DNA of 10,877 bases from Akkermansiaceae bacterium (lineage in GTDB: Bacteria; Verrucomicrobiota; Verrucomicrobiia; Verrucomicrobiales; Akkermansiaceae). Position numbers and translations under genes: made by a program. Shown one piece after another: positions 1-8,231 of this stretch; positions within the stretch are counted from its first letter, which is position 1; every line of letters begins with the position of its first letter. Below the pieces are notes generated by a model. It saw nothing but the letters and a program-made list of their open reading frames with translations. It was not told the origin of the DNA and did not search any database. Location of the stretch: contig JAQGPE010000313.1 in NCBI GenBank assembly GCA_028293225.1, positions 1 through 10,877 on the forward strand. Reading direction: 5' to 3'.

Positions 1-1223
1 ATCAGCGAGAGCAGGACCACTTGGAACATGATGATCCCGGAGACGGCCGAGCCCACCTTCACTTGATAGCCCTTGACCATCTGCATGTCTTCGAAAGCCT
101 TTTTCAAGTCCGTCAGAGGAGCATCCGAAAGAACGGCAATCGGGCCTTTCGCTTTCTCCGAGAAGAGAGTTACCAGCAGGGGAAAGCAAATGAGGATCGC
201 CAATTGCAGGAAGACCTGACCGCGGTCGCGGAAGAAGATCTTCCAACGGCGGGAAAGCAGGGTCGTGAACTGAGTGAAAAAGCCCGGTGTCTGAACATCC
301 TTCGGGTTTTCAGGCTTCTCGCCGCCCTCCACCGCGGGAGCCGGGAGATGGAGCCCTCCCGAGGCGATGAGTTGCTCGCGAGCCCTGTCGAGTTTCGTGT
401 AGTACGGCTCGCGGTGCTTCATCCAGGAGCTCTGCCAGGTTTCCGACGGCTGGGTCGCCAGTTTCGGATAGACCTCCTCGGTGTCGTGCACCGAGAAGTA
501 GTGGGTCATCTGGTCCGGGCGGCCGTGGAAGGCGACGCGGCCCTCGTGCAGGACGAGGATGGAATCGTAGAGCTCCAGGTGGGCGAGCGAGTGGGTGACG
601 GAAAGGACGATGCGGCCTTCACGCCGGGAGAGATCGTGAAGCAGACGGACGATCTCCCGTTCCGAGCGGGGATCGAGCCCGCTGGTGACCTCGTCGCAAA
701 GCAGCAGCTTCGGGTCTGAGACAAGCTCCATGGCCAGGCCGAGGCGACGCTTTTGGCCGCCCGAGAGGACTTTGACGGTGCGGTCGGCGATCGCAGTAAG
801 ACCGGTTTCTTCCAGCACGCGGTCGATGCGGGCGTCCAGCGCTTCGGTGCTGGGGCAGCTGACCCGCAGGCGGGTGGCAGCCTCCACCGACTCGTCGATC
901 GTCAGCGGGTCATAGGCGATCGAAAACTGGGGCACGTAGCCGATTTCCGACGGCTCCAGGTCGCCTTCCTTCGACAGGTCGCGACCCTCCCACATCAGGT
1001 TCCCGCCGGATTCCGGGTTGAGACCCGCAATCGTCTTCAGAAGCGTCGTCTTGCCACAACCCGACGGCCCCACGATCGCCATGAAATGGCCGCGTGGGAT
1101 ATTCAGGTTAACCTTATCGACCAGATTGACGGGCTGCCCGTCTTTCTGAATGGTGAAACAAACGTCCTTAAGTTCGAGCACGGCAAAGGGTCTTTTACGC
1201 AGGTAAACTGCCACCTTTCGCAT
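1..1223 (-). CDS. ABCG-like ABC transporter, ATPase fused to permease (3' end outside window)
   Basis: 407 codons from an ATG at 1223 are visible, and the frame stays open through the window edge. The N-terminal half is a complete nucleotide-binding domain: Walker A GPSGCGKT (residues 52-59), Q-loop Gln99, signature LSGGQ (153-157), Walker B KLLLCDEV (172-179) with Glu178, and H-loop His211. The signature continues as LSGGQKRRLGLAMELV, the style of the ABCG/White group. A linker (about 235-315) leads to the permease, which opens with a basic stretch (RRWKIFFRDR, 325-334) and a first membrane helix at about 336-353. A second helix begins near 393 and is cut by the edge. The ATPase-then-membrane order in one chain fits an inner-membrane half-transporter of the ABC-2 type, probably dimeric. 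The substrate cannot be read from the sequence. The gene starts 68 bases after the DUF971 gene and is probably in the same transcript. No Shine-Dalgarno sequence precedes the ATG. Confidence 0.9.
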   Translation of the reverse strand, partial: MRKVAVYLRKRPFAVLELKDVCFTIQKDGQPVNLVDKVNLNIPRGHFMAIVGPSGCGKTTLLKTIAGLNPESGGNLMWEGRDLSKEGDLEPSEIGYVPQFSIAYDPLTIDESVEAATRLRVSCPSTEALDARIDRVLEETGLTAIADRTVKVLSGGQKRRLGLAMELVSDPKLLLCDEVTSGLDPRSEREIVRLLHDLSRREGRIVLSVTHSLAHLELYDSILVLHEGRVAFHGRPDQMTHYFSVHDTEEVYPKLATQPSETWQSSWMKHREPYYTKLDRAREQLIASGGLHLPAPAVEGGEKPENPKDVQTPGFFTQFTTLLSRRWKIFFRDRGQVFLQLAILICFPLLVTLFSEKAKGPIAVLSDAPLTDLKKAFEDMQMVKGYQVKVGSAVSGIIMFQVVLLSL

Positions 1224-1269
1224 CGGCGAGAAGAAAGGCGGATAAAGGGAAAATTGCCGCAATCTCGGC

Positions 1270-1293
1270 GATCCCTGGCACCCTTAAGGGATC
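1270..1293 (-). other. Small inverted repeat over the DUF971 stop codon
   Basis: GATCCCT (1270-1276) and AGGGATC (1287-1293) are perfect 7-base arms around a 10-base loop. The loop overlaps a competing palindrome, CCCTTAAGGG (1281-1290). The structure abuts the stop codon of the DUF971 gene and lies between it and the ABC transporter gene. There is no clean U-tract next to it, so it is not a convincing terminator. It could reduce read-through or protect an mRNA end, or it could be chance. Confidence 0.3.
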
Positions 1294-1591
1294 AGAGTTG
1301 AGCCAGCTTCCGCAGATAGTCGAAGCTGTAAATCCCGGTCGAATGACCATCCGCCCAATAAAGCTGGAGGGCATAACCGCCGACGCGCTCCGTTCTCAGG
1401 AGTTCGAAGCCGCGCGGACCGATCTGCTGCACCTGCCGCAGGACCCGGCCAAGCGCATCCGGCTCGCCCTGGCAGGCGGCGCAGGGACAGGCCCGGCGCA
1501 GCAGATCCAGAGCGAGGTAAAGCTCATCGCCCTCTGCGAAGGCCAGGGCCAGTTCCGGACCGACGATCGCGGCGTGTTCGAGAGTATTCAT
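1292..1591 (-). CDS. DUF971 (GBBH-like N-terminal domain) protein, CPCAAC type
   Basis: This 99-residue cytoplasmic protein consists almost entirely of a DUF971 domain, the module also found at the N terminus of gamma-butyrobetaine hydroxylase and attached to some Mrp/ApbC-type proteins. Diagnostic features are LRRACPCAAC (residues 31-40; Cys35, Cys37, Cys40) in the centre and the C-terminal signature WADGHSTGIYSFDYLRKL (79-96). The three closely spaced cysteines suggest zinc or iron-sulfur binding, but that is inferred. The biochemical role of stand-alone DUF971 proteins is not well established. The start ATG overlaps the yggS stop as ATGA (1588-1591), which implies translational coupling, and no Shine-Dalgarno sequence is needed or seen. 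The family call is secure; the function is open. Confidence 0.85.
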   Translation of the reverse strand: MNTLEHAAIVGPELALAFAEGDELYLALDLLRRACPCAACQGEPDALGRVLRQVQQIGPRGFELLRTERVGGYALQLYWADGHSTGIYSFDYLRKLAQL

Positions 1592-2268
1592 GGATAATGT
1601 CGGGATCCGAAGAGCGCCGAACCCACGCGGACTATGGTCGAGCCCTCCAGAATGGCAGCTTCGAAATCACCGCTCATGCCCATGCTCAGACCTGGCAGTT
1701 TCAGACCGGTCTCGGCCGACAAGGTATCGCGGATCTCCCGTGCACGGGCGAACCAGCCCCGCGGATCGCCATCGGCCGGCGGAATCGCCATGACTCCGAG
1801 AAGGTCGAGATGCTCCAACGCTGCGAGAGCGGATGCCGACTCCCTGAGATCGATGCTGGAGAAACCGCCCTTGCTGGTTTCGCCGCCCAGGTTCACTTCG
1901 AGGTAAACGGGCGCCTTGCGACCCATTTCACCGGCAATGCGATCCACCGTCTCCGCCAGCCGCAGGGAATCGATGCTGTGGATGCAATGGAAAGTCTGGA
2001 GAACCTTGCGAACCTTGTTGCGCTGCAAGCCACCGATGAAATGCCACTCGATGTCAGCGGGCAGAACCGCGATCTTGGGATCCGCCTCCTGCTGCTTGTT
2101 CTCACCGAAAGCAAGCTGGCCGGCGGCGTGGACTTCACGAACCGCCTCCGCCGAAAAGGTCTTCGACACGGCGAGCAGCCGGACCTCCGCCGGGTCGCGC
2201 CCCGCGATCCTGCAAGCTGCCGCGATCCTCTCCTGGATCGCGGCCAATCGCCCCTCAGCTCCGGACAT
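1588..2268 (-). CDS. yggS: YggS/PROSC family pyridoxal-phosphate homeostasis protein
   Basis: This 226-residue cytoplasmic protein matches the usual length of the YggS/PLPBP family, which binds pyridoxal 5'-phosphate, has no known catalytic reaction, and is thought to buffer or deliver the cofactor. The PLP lysine is Lys36 in LLAVSKTF (31-38). Further family motifs are FGEN (54-57), WHFIGGLQRNKV (75-86), GLSMGMSGDFEAAI (193-206, phosphate-binding region) and the C-terminal VRVGSALFG (213-221). The fold is the alanine-racemase-like TIM barrel. I chose the ATG at 2268, whose A is shared with the prc stop (TGATG). A TTG codon directly upstream in frame is also possible but less likely. The 3' end overlaps the DUF971 start. 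The gene is therefore in the middle of a tightly coupled prc-yggS-DUF971 transcript. Confidence 0.93.
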   Translation of the reverse strand: MSGAEGRLAAIQERIAAACRIAGRDPAEVRLLAVSKTFSAEAVREVHAAGQLAFGENKQQEADPKIAVLPADIEWHFIGGLQRNKVRKVLQTFHCIHSIDSLRLAETVDRIAGEMGRKAPVYLEVNLGGETSKGGFSSIDLRESASALAALEHLDLLGVMAIPPADGDPRGWFARAREIRDTLSAETGLKLPGLSMGMSGDFEAAILEGSTIVRVGSALFGSRHYP

Positions 2269-4520
2269 CAATGCGAGTCGCTCTTTTGCAGCAGGCCAGC
2301 CATCTTGGCACTGCGGGTGACGTCGATCAGGTCGCCCAGGATCGACATTCCTTCGCTCTTCTGGGGATCAAGAGCGCTCGGCCACTTCGGGGTGTCGTCG
2401 AGTTCTTCGGTCTCGTCCTTGGCGCGCTTCATGTTGTCCTGAACTTCCTTGGTCGGATCCACCTTGCGGAGGTCGCCGCCCTTGCTCAGGTCATCGAGCG
2501 AGATCTTATAGAAGGTCAGATTGTCCTTGTCGGCCTTTTCCATGACCGCAAAACGGTTCCGGCGTTCGGCATTGCGCTCGATCCGGAGCTTGTCGTTTTC
2601 ACCGATCTCCTTCTCGCGTGAAGCCATGTTCAGGGAGATCTTGTTCTCCTTGATGCGCTCTTTGACCTTGTTGGCTTCGTCATTGATGTAGGCGAAATCC
2701 TTTGAGGCGGCCACGCGCTCGGCGCTCTGCTGCGCCAGGCGCGGAATGAAAAGGTGCTCCTTCACCAGCGGCTGGAAATCTCCGGCCTTGGCGATGACGT
2801 CGTGCTCCAGCGGGTGGTCGAGGTAGGTCTCGCCGACTTCAAGCACATCCATCAGGCTGGGCAGCTTGATGTCGGGAATCACGCCCAGGTGCTGGGTGGA
2901 GGAACCGGACGGACGGTAGAATTTCTGAATCGTAACCTTCAAGGTGCCGGCCTTGCTGCGGGCGGCGAAGAACGGCATCTGGCGGCCAATACCCATCGGT
3001 TGCTGCACCGTGCCTTTTCCGAAGGTGGAAGACTCGCCGACGATCACGGCGCGGTTGTCATCCTGCAGGGCGCCGGCAAGGATTTCACTGGCCGAGGCGC
3101 TGCTCTTGTCAGTGAGCACGATCATCGGGCCATCATAGATCGGAGTCTTGTTCTCGGACTCCTTCACCTGGACCTTGCCGATGGTGTCCTTCACCTGCAC
3201 GACCGGGCCGCGGCGGGTGAAGAAGCCGGTCATGCGCTGGACTTCGGAAAGAGAACCGCCGCCATTGTTGCGGATGTCGAAAAGCAGGCCATCGATCGAC
3301 TCCGCCTTCAGACGCTCGAGCAAGCGCTCGACGTCCACCGAGCAGCGGACCTTGTCGTTTTCGAAGTCGGCATAGAAACTCGGCAGGGTGATGACCCCAA
3401 GCTTCATCGGGTCGCCATCGGGACGCTTCATTTCGATGACTTCAGCGCTGGCCTGCTCGTCCTTCAGTTCGACCTTGTCGCGCTGGATGGAAATCAGGGT
3501 GGTCTGCCCGGGGGCGCCGCCGGCGGGCTCGACTTTCAAGGTCACGTTCTCGCCTTCCTGGCCGCGGATGAAATCAACAACCTTGTCGATTTTCATGAAC
3601 ATGATGTCGACCATCTCCTTCGGTCCGTCTCCGTCAGGATCCACCGCAAGCACGCGGTCGTTCAGCTTCAGCTTGCACTGCTTGTCGGCAGGGCCGCCGA
3701 TGACGATGCCCATGATCTTGGTTGCGCCGTCCTCTTCAGCCTTCAGGAGAGCGCCGATGCCGACGAGCTCGTTGCGCATCATGTCGGTGAAGCGCTCCAT
3801 CTCCTTGGCACTCATGTAGTCCGTATGGGGATCGAACGAGCGGGCGACGGCGCTGAGGAACATCGCGGCGACATCGTCGGAATCCACATCCGTCGTCACG
3901 CTGCGGAGAAAGCGTTCATAGCGGAGCGCCAGCTTCTCCTTGGGATCCTTGTCCTTCGCGGTCGGGTCCGGCTTGCCCTGCTCCTTGGCGAGCTTCGCGA
4001 TCATCTCGCGGCGAAGGGTTTCGGAGAGCATCGCCTCCTTCACCTGCTTGCGCCAGATGTCCATGGCTTCCCCCTCGTCCTTCGGCCAGGAGGCCTTTTT
4101 GCGACTCAGGGAAATGGCCTCATCCTTGGTGAAATCGAACTGCTCGGTGGCGAGCAGGCGCTTGGCTTCCGTCACGCGGGCGGTGACGCGGGTGCGGAAG
4201 GTGTCATAGATATCCTTCGCCGCCTTCATGCTGTCTTCCTCAAGCAACAACTTCGCGAGGGAATCGCCATAGTCTTTCTTGAAGCGATCGACGTCCTGCT
4301 GCGTGAAGTAGACCTTCCCGGAATCCAGCGTCTTCAGGTAATCGTCCAGAAAGCGTCCGCTCAGCTCCGAGAAAGGCAGCTTCGCAAAGTGATTGTTCTG
4401 CAGCATGATCGACATCTGCCTGCCGACCTCATCGAAGTTCGCCTGCTCAGCCGATGCGCCAGAAATCGTGCTCGAAATGATGGCCGCGAAGGCGGCACTG
4501 CGGATGCGGGACAGATTCAT
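2268..4520 (-). CDS. prc: Tail-specific periplasmic protease Prc (S41 family)
   Basis: This is a 750-residue serine protease of the Prc/Tsp type, acting in the periplasm on proteins recognised by their C termini. A signal peptide covers residues 1-24 (cleavage predicted after GASA). An N-terminal helical domain (about 28-235) leads to a PDZ domain (about 250-350). The S41 core contains FDIRNNGGGSLSE (414-426), the nucleophile region KSSASASEI (472-480, Ser476 by alignment) and the general-base region TFGKGTVQQ (499-507, Lys502), the Ser/Lys pair typical of the family. The C-terminal domain (DUF3340-like) includes ERNAERRNRF (648-657) and continues to about 705. The protein is somewhat longer than E. 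coli Prc (about 680). It starts 172 bases after the terminator of the preceding OPX gene, so it probably has its own promoter, though I could not identify one. The leader is pyrimidine-rich with no Shine-Dalgarno sequence. The ATG is supported by the signal peptide directly behind it. Confidence 0.95.
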   Translation of the reverse strand: MNLSRIRSAAFAAIISSTISGASAEQANFDEVGRQMSIMLQNNHFAKLPFSELSGRFLDDYLKTLDSGKVYFTQQDVDRFKKDYGDSLAKLLLEEDSMKAAKDIYDTFRTRVTARVTEAKRLLATEQFDFTKDEAISLSRKKASWPKDEGEAMDIWRKQVKEAMLSETLRREMIAKLAKEQGKPDPTAKDKDPKEKLALRYERFLRSVTTDVDSDDVAAMFLSAVARSFDPHTDYMSAKEMERFTDMMRNELVGIGALLKAEEDGATKIMGIVIGGPADKQCKLKLNDRVLAVDPDGDGPKEMVDIMFMKIDKVVDFIRGQEGENVTLKVEPAGGAPGQTTLISIQRDKVELKDEQASAEVIEMKRPDGDPMKLGVITLPSFYADFENDKVRCSVDVERLLERLKAESIDGLLFDIRNNGGGSLSEVQRMTGFFTRRGPVVQVKDTIGKVQVKESENKTPIYDGPMIVLTDKSSASASEILAGALQDDNRAVIVGESSTFGKGTVQQPMGIGRQMPFFAARSKAGTLKVTIQKFYRPSGSSTQHLGVIPDIKLPSLMDVLEVGETYLDHPLEHDVIAKAGDFQPLVKEHLFIPRLAQQSAERVAASKDFAYINDEANKVKERIKENKISLNMASREKEIGENDKLRIERNAERRNRFAVMEKADKDNLTFYKISLDDLSKGGDLRKVDPTKEVQDNMKRAKDETEELDDTPKWPSALDPQKSEGMSILGDLIDVTRSAKMAGLLQKSDSH

Positions 4521-4685
4521 GAGGGAAAAACGAAATGCGGATGTTTCCAGCAGGGAGAGCGTCGCACAAGAGGTCGAAATGTCGATTTTTTAAACCTTTC
4601 TGCCACCTCTCCCACCGGGGCATTTCCCGTTCCCCCAAACATTGCAGAAGACTTGCGATTTCCGCGGAATAAACAGGGCCGGCAT

Positions 4686-4720
4686 AAAAAAATCCGCCGG
4701 CCCCAAGAGAAGCCGGCGGA
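4686..4720 (-). terminator. Rho-independent terminator after the second OPX gene
   Basis: Perfect 9-bp stem TCCGCCGGC/GCCGGCGGA (4693-4701 with 4712-4720) and a 10-base loop. On the minus strand it is followed at once by seven Ts (4692-4686). It lies 18 bases past the OPX stop codon and separates the polysaccharide block from prc. Confidence 0.9.
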
Positions 4721-4738
4721 GGTCGGAAATCGTCCAGC

Positions 4739-5311
4739 TCAGCCTCCGGTGAGGGTCTTCTGCGGGACTTCCAGAGTGTCGTTGGGTTTGGCGGGCAGAT
4801 TCTTGTCCTCATTCTTCGTCAAGTCGATGGTCCGGGCCTTGCCCTCGCGGATGAGGTTCACCCGCTTCATGCTGCCGAACTCCGTTGCTCCGCCGCCAGC
4901 CTGGAGCGCCTGATACAGGGTCATGCCGGGATTGAACTTCACCGGCCCGGGCCGCTTGACCTGACCACCAATCGTCAGAACCAATTCTTCCGCACCCCGC
5001 TCCGTGGTGGAGGCGATCACCTGCACCTTGGGATCCTTGTAGATCCCGGCGGAACGGTAAGCGGCCTCGATCGCCCCGGACAACTGGGAAGCAGTGAGAC
5101 CCGCCGCGCGGACCGGACTGGAGAGATTCGGCAGATTGACGGTGCCGCTATCCGAAACGGGATAGACTCCATGAAAGCGCGCCGATTCCTCTGAGGAGAC
5201 GCCCTTGAGGTCGAGTTCCACCGCCCGCCCGGCGGAAATGATCTGCGGACTCTGGGCTCGCAACGAAGCCACAAGGCAGGGAAAAAGGAGATATTTTCCG
5301 ATATTTTTCAT
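4739..5311 (-). CDS. Short polysaccharide export (OPX, Wza-like) protein, copy 1
   Basis: This 190-residue secreted protein has an N-terminal signal (about 1-19, cleavage near LRA-QS), a polysaccharide-export domain (about 24-105, with YPVSDSGTVNLPNL at 50-63) and one SLBB-type domain (about 110-185, with LTIGGQVKRPGP followed by MTLYQALQAGGGATEFGSM). It ends at the EVPQK strand that closes the SLBB fold. In group 1 capsule systems Wza forms the periplasmic/outer-membrane channel for the polymer. This protein has no lipobox cysteine and no further SLBB repeats. It also lacks the C-terminal amphipathic helix that inserts Wza in the outer membrane. It is therefore probably a periplasmic ring component needing another outer-membrane partner. 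It is roughly 60% identical to the next OPX gene (5459-6025), so the pair is a tandem duplication. It has its own terminator and sits 58 bases after another one. The domain call is secure; the exact polymer is unknown. Confidence 0.9.
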   Translation of the reverse strand: MKNIGKYLLFPCLVASLRAQSPQIISAGRAVELDLKGVSSEESARFHGVYPVSDSGTVNLPNLSSPVRAAGLTASQLSGAIEAAYRSAGIYKDPKVQVIASTTERGAEELVLTIGGQVKRPGPVKFNPGMTLYQALQAGGGATEFGSMKRVNLIREGKARTIDLTKNEDKNLPAKPNDTLEVPQKTLTGG

Positions 5312-5369
5312 TGATTTTCAGTTTGTTATGTTTTCCTGGAGATTTGTGAGACCCGCCGCATAGGCACAC

Positions 5370-5402
5370 AAAAAAGCCGCCGGATTCATGGAATCCGGCG
5401 GC
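5370..5402 (-). terminator. Rho-independent terminator between the two OPX genes
   Basis: Perfect 12-bp stem GCCGCCGGATTC/GAATCCGGCGGC (5376-5387 with 5391-5402) and a 3-base loop, followed on the minus strand by six Ts (5375-5370). It lies 56 bases past the upstream OPX stop. Expression of copy 1 then needs read-through or a promoter in 5312-5369, where I see no convincing one. Confidence 0.9.
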
Positions 5403-5458
5403 TCTTGGGTCGTTTACTACGAGAGATTTACAGGGTCGATTGAAGGATGCACCAAGGA

Positions 5459-6025
5459 TCAGCGACCCCAGATGTTCTTCTGAGGAACTTCGATCGTGTC
5501 GTTCGGCTCCACCAGGAGGGCCTTGTTCTCGTTCTTGGTCAGATCGATTTCCTTGGCCTTGCCATTCCGGATCAGGCTGACCCGGAACATGCTGCCGAAC
5601 TCCGTCGCACCACCGCCGGCGGAGACCGCCTGATAGAGCGTCATGCCTTGGGTGTATTTGCGCGGACCGGGGGTCCGCACCTGACCACCGATGGTGATCT
5701 GCAGATCGGAGACGGTGTCATCGCTGTTCGTGATGACCTGGATCGAAGGCGTCCGGTAGATCTGGGCGGACCGGTAGGCGGCTTCGATGGTCCGGGCCAG
5801 CTGGGAGCCGCTCAGGCCTCCGGCCCGGATCGGACTGTCGAGGTTCGGCAGGCTGATCAGACCGCTCTCGGACACCGGGTAGGTGCCGTTGAACTTGGAG
5901 GCCTCTTCGGCCGAAACGCCCTTGATGGTGATGTTGATGGCGCGGCCTGGTGAAATGACCGACTGGGCGGAGAGGCCCTGGACGGCACCCAGGACGCAAG
6001 CCATGAGGATGAGAATACGCTTCAT
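5459..6025 (-). CDS. Short polysaccharide export (OPX, Wza-like) protein, copy 2
   Basis: This 188-residue secreted protein is a paralogue of the OPX protein encoded at 4739-5311, with nearly every motif shared: GRA near the mature start, a YPVSESG strand, IEAAYRSA, TIGGQV, GMTLYQAVSAGGGATEFGSM split over one loop, IDLTKNE and EVPQK. The signal peptide is about residues 1-20 (cleavage near LSA-QS), again without a lipobox cysteine. The polysaccharide-export domain is about 24-103 and the SLBB domain about 108-183. As in the paralogue, no C-terminal membrane helix follows. The gene begins 28 bases after the tyrosine-autokinase gene, so the two are co-transcribed, the usual pairing of outer and inner partners in Wzx/Wzy-type export. 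The main differences from the paralogue are the signal peptide, the 95-105 loop and the last four residues. It probably oligomerises in the periplasm beneath the outer membrane. Confidence 0.92.
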   Translation of the reverse strand: MKRILILMACVLGAVQGLSAQSVISPGRAINITIKGVSAEEASKFNGTYPVSESGLISLPNLDSPIRAGGLSGSQLARTIEAAYRSAQIYRTPSIQVITNSDDTVSDLQITIGGQVRTPGPRKYTQGMTLYQAVSAGGGATEFGSMFRVSLIRNGKAKEIDLTKNENKALLVEPNDTIEVPQKNIWGR

Positions 6026-6053
6026 ACGCTAAGGTAGTCGAATGTTGAGTTCT

Positions 6054-8222
6054 TCAATACAGATCCTGCTTCGAGTCGCCCTTGCTTCCACGAGGAGCTG
6101 GCTTCGTTGCCTTGCCGGCGGCGGGTGAGGTCGTTGGAGGACCCACCTGCGACTCGGCAGGAGCATAGTAGGTGTAGTAGCTGGTGTAGTACTGGTACTG
6201 GCTGTCGCTACGGACATCCACGTTGTTCAGCACCACCCCGATCACGTGACCGCCGACGTTTTCGACGGCCTGTTTCACGCGGAGGAGCATGTTGCGCGGC
6301 AGCTTGCGGTGCTGCACGACGATCATGGTGAGGTCGACTTCGCTCGCGAGCACGGAAGCATCGCTGACGCCGAGAATCGGCGGGGAGTCCACGAGCACCA
6401 AGTCGAAGCGCTGCTTCACGTCCTGGATGAGCTCCGACATGCGGCGGGAGTTCAGGATGCCCGCTGCATCCGCGGGGAGGATGCCGGACGGCATGAAGTA
6501 GAGGTTGTCGACCGGCGTCTGGAGAATCACGTCCTCCAGCATCAGTTCGGTGGTCAGGTAGTTGGTCAGACCGACCGAGTTGTTGATGTCGAAGAAGGTG
6601 TGAAGGCGGGGACGGCGCAAGTCGGCGTCGATCATCAGAGTGGTGTAACCGCCCTGGGCGCAGATGTAGGCAAGGTTGACCAGGGTGGTCGATTTGCCTT
6701 CGCCAGCGCCACCGGAGACCACGGTGATGGCATTGTCTTCGGGGTTCTTGCGGTTGAACTCGATGTTCGTGCGCAGGATGCGGTAGGCCTCGGCGTCCGG
6801 GCTCATGCCGCTCTGCTTGTAGAGCACACCGACATCCTTTGGAATGACGGCGAGCACCGGCACCTGCAAGTAGCGCTCCACGTCCTCAAGGCTCTTCACC
6901 GAGGTGTCGAGATACTCAAGGAAGAAGGCCACACCCAGGCCGAAGACCAGTCCCAGAACGCCACCGACCGCCAGGTTCACGACGATATTCGGGCTGACGG
7001 GAATCGTCGATTCCGTCGGCGCTTCATGAATGATGGTCGGCTGCTGCGTGATGGTCTTTTGGATGCCTTCCGTGATGGACTGGAGTTTCAGCTTCTGAAG
7101 CATCTCCGTCTGACGGCGGAAATCGTCGTTGGCATCGTCGAAGCTGCTGTCCGCGATCCCGGATTTCACCGCGTCGGCCTTGGTGGTATCCTTGCGAACG
7201 CTCATGCGCTTCAGGGTTTCCTTGGCCAGGTCGAGCTTGGCTTTCAGAACGCCGCGCAGGTTGCCCACCGCAGCGTCGAGGTCTTTCTGCATCTGCTCGA
7301 TCACCCCGCGCTCAGCAATGACCGAAGGGTGGCGCTCACCGAGACCGCCCATGCTCATCATGGCTTCCAGCTTGCGCTTTTCCTCAAGATATTGGGGGTA
7401 AAGGGTCTTGACCAGATTGTCCGGCAGATCCAGACCGGCGGCGTAGGCGATCAGCTGGGTGCCATCGTACTGAAGAAGGGTTTCGATCTGGCTCTCAAGC
7501 TGGATGCGGCTCTGCTCGGTCTCAACGTAAGCCTTGGCCGCCATTTCAGCAGTCTGGGACTCGGAGAAGCCTCCCGGCTGGCCACTGCCGCGGGCGGAAT
7601 TGCTATAAATGATCCCTTGGGTGCGGATGATCGTTTGAAGCGCCTGGCGCTTATCTTCCACAATATCTTCCTGGGTCTTCACGGCCTTGCGAAGCTCGTC
7701 GATGACCTGCGAATTCGCATCGTCCACCAGCTGGTTGCGGCGGCGGGCGTAGGAGTCAGCCACCTGCTCGGCGATCGCCTTCGCATCCTTGGCGTCATTG
7801 CAGCGCACGCGAATGGCGATCAGGGAAGTGCCGCGAATGCCTTCGGCATCCACGATGCCGCGGAGACGGCGTCTCACCGACTCAAGGTCGGTATTCCAGT
7901 GATCCACCAGCTGAAGTTTCACAATCGCCTCATCCAGAGTCTTTTGTGATTTAATGACTTCGAACTCGGTAGCGAGGAAGATGGTCTGGTTTTCACCAGA
8001 ACGATTGTTGGCCGTAGGATCAACGCGGTAGCGCTGCTCGCTCGACTGGACTTGGACGACGGCCCTGCTTTCGTACTTCTTGGGCATCACGTAGGTGAGA
8101 ACCAAGGCAGACATGAAAGTCAGCAGGAAGGTCAGTAGAATCACGCCGTAGCGATTCTTGATGACCTGCCAGTAATCGACTGCATGGAGGCTGGCTTCCG
8201 ATGCGTTGTTTGAAGAATTCAT
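6054..8222 (-). CDS. Wzc-like chain-length regulator and bacterial tyrosine autokinase
   Basis: This 722-residue inner-membrane protein is close to Wzc in length. The first membrane helix is at about 27-46, followed by a Wzz-type periplasmic domain with long coiled-coil-like helices (about 50-395) and a second helix (about 411-436). The cytoplasmic BY-kinase domain shows the oligomerisation motif ExxRxxR (Glu478, Arg481, Arg484), Walker A GGAGEGKST (504-512, Lys510), Walker A' TLMIDADLRRP (528-538) and Walker B LVLVDSPP (608-615, Asp612). A tyrosine cluster (seven Tyr at 676-686) and a C-terminal Tyr722 supply autophosphorylation sites. In this family, cycles of phosphorylation control polymer length and exporter assembly. 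The kinase is fused to the membrane part, the common Gram-negative arrangement. No partner phosphatase (Wzb or PHP type) is in the window. It is the first gene of the transcript that continues into the OPX gene. The leader has no Shine-Dalgarno sequence. Confidence 0.95.
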   Translation of the reverse strand: MNSSNNASEASLHAVDYWQVIKNRYGVILLTFLLTFMSALVLTYVMPKKYESRAVVQVQSSEQRYRVDPTANNRSGENQTIFLATEFEVIKSQKTLDEAIVKLQLVDHWNTDLESVRRRLRGIVDAEGIRGTSLIAIRVRCNDAKDAKAIAEQVADSYARRRNQLVDDANSQVIDELRKAVKTQEDIVEDKRQALQTIIRTQGIIYSNSARGSGQPGGFSESQTAEMAAKAYVETEQSRIQLESQIETLLQYDGTQLIAYAAGLDLPDNLVKTLYPQYLEEKRKLEAMMSMGGLGERHPSVIAERGVIEQMQKDLDAAVGNLRGVLKAKLDLAKETLKRMSVRKDTTKADAVKSGIADSSFDDANDDFRRQTEMLQKLKLQSITEGIQKTITQQPTIIHEAPTESTIPVSPNIVVNLAVGGVLGLVFGLGVAFFLEYLDTSVKSLEDVERYLQVPVLAVIPKDVGVLYKQSGMSPDAEAYRILRTNIEFNRKNPEDNAITVVSGGAGEGKSTTLVNLAYICAQGGYTTLMIDADLRRPRLHTFFDINNSVGLTNYLTTELMLEDVILQTPVDNLYFMPSGILPADAAGILNSRRMSELIQDVKQRFDLVLVDSPPILGVSDASVLASEVDLTMIVVQHRKLPRNMLLRVKQAVENVGGHVIGVVLNNVDVRSDSQYQYYTSYYTYYAPAESQVGPPTTSPAAGKATKPAPRGSKGDSKQDLY

Positions 8223-8231
8223 GACGGGGAC

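Noticed and set aside
2269..2271. TTG as yggS start, one codon upstream of the ATG
   Set aside because: The ATG at 2268 overlaps the prc stop as TGATG, a standard coupling arrangement, and gives the usual N terminus.
4447..4812. Minus-strand frame of 121 codons spanning the gap between prc and the OPX gene
   Set aside because: It crosses the strong terminator at 4686-4720 and overlaps both flanking genes in another frame. It has no recognisable domain.
2754..4913. Very long open frame on the plus strand (719 codons)
   Set aside because: It is antisense to prc. Its composition (rich in His, Leu, Gly, Arg, Val) is typical of a reverse-strand shadow of a G+C-rich gene, and it shows no recognisable domain, whereas the minus-strand frame has all Prc motifs.
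6246..7949. Long open frame on the plus strand (567 codons)
   Set aside because: It is antisense to the tyrosine-autokinase gene, with no domain, signal peptide or own leader. The minus-strand protein is complete and clearly conserved.
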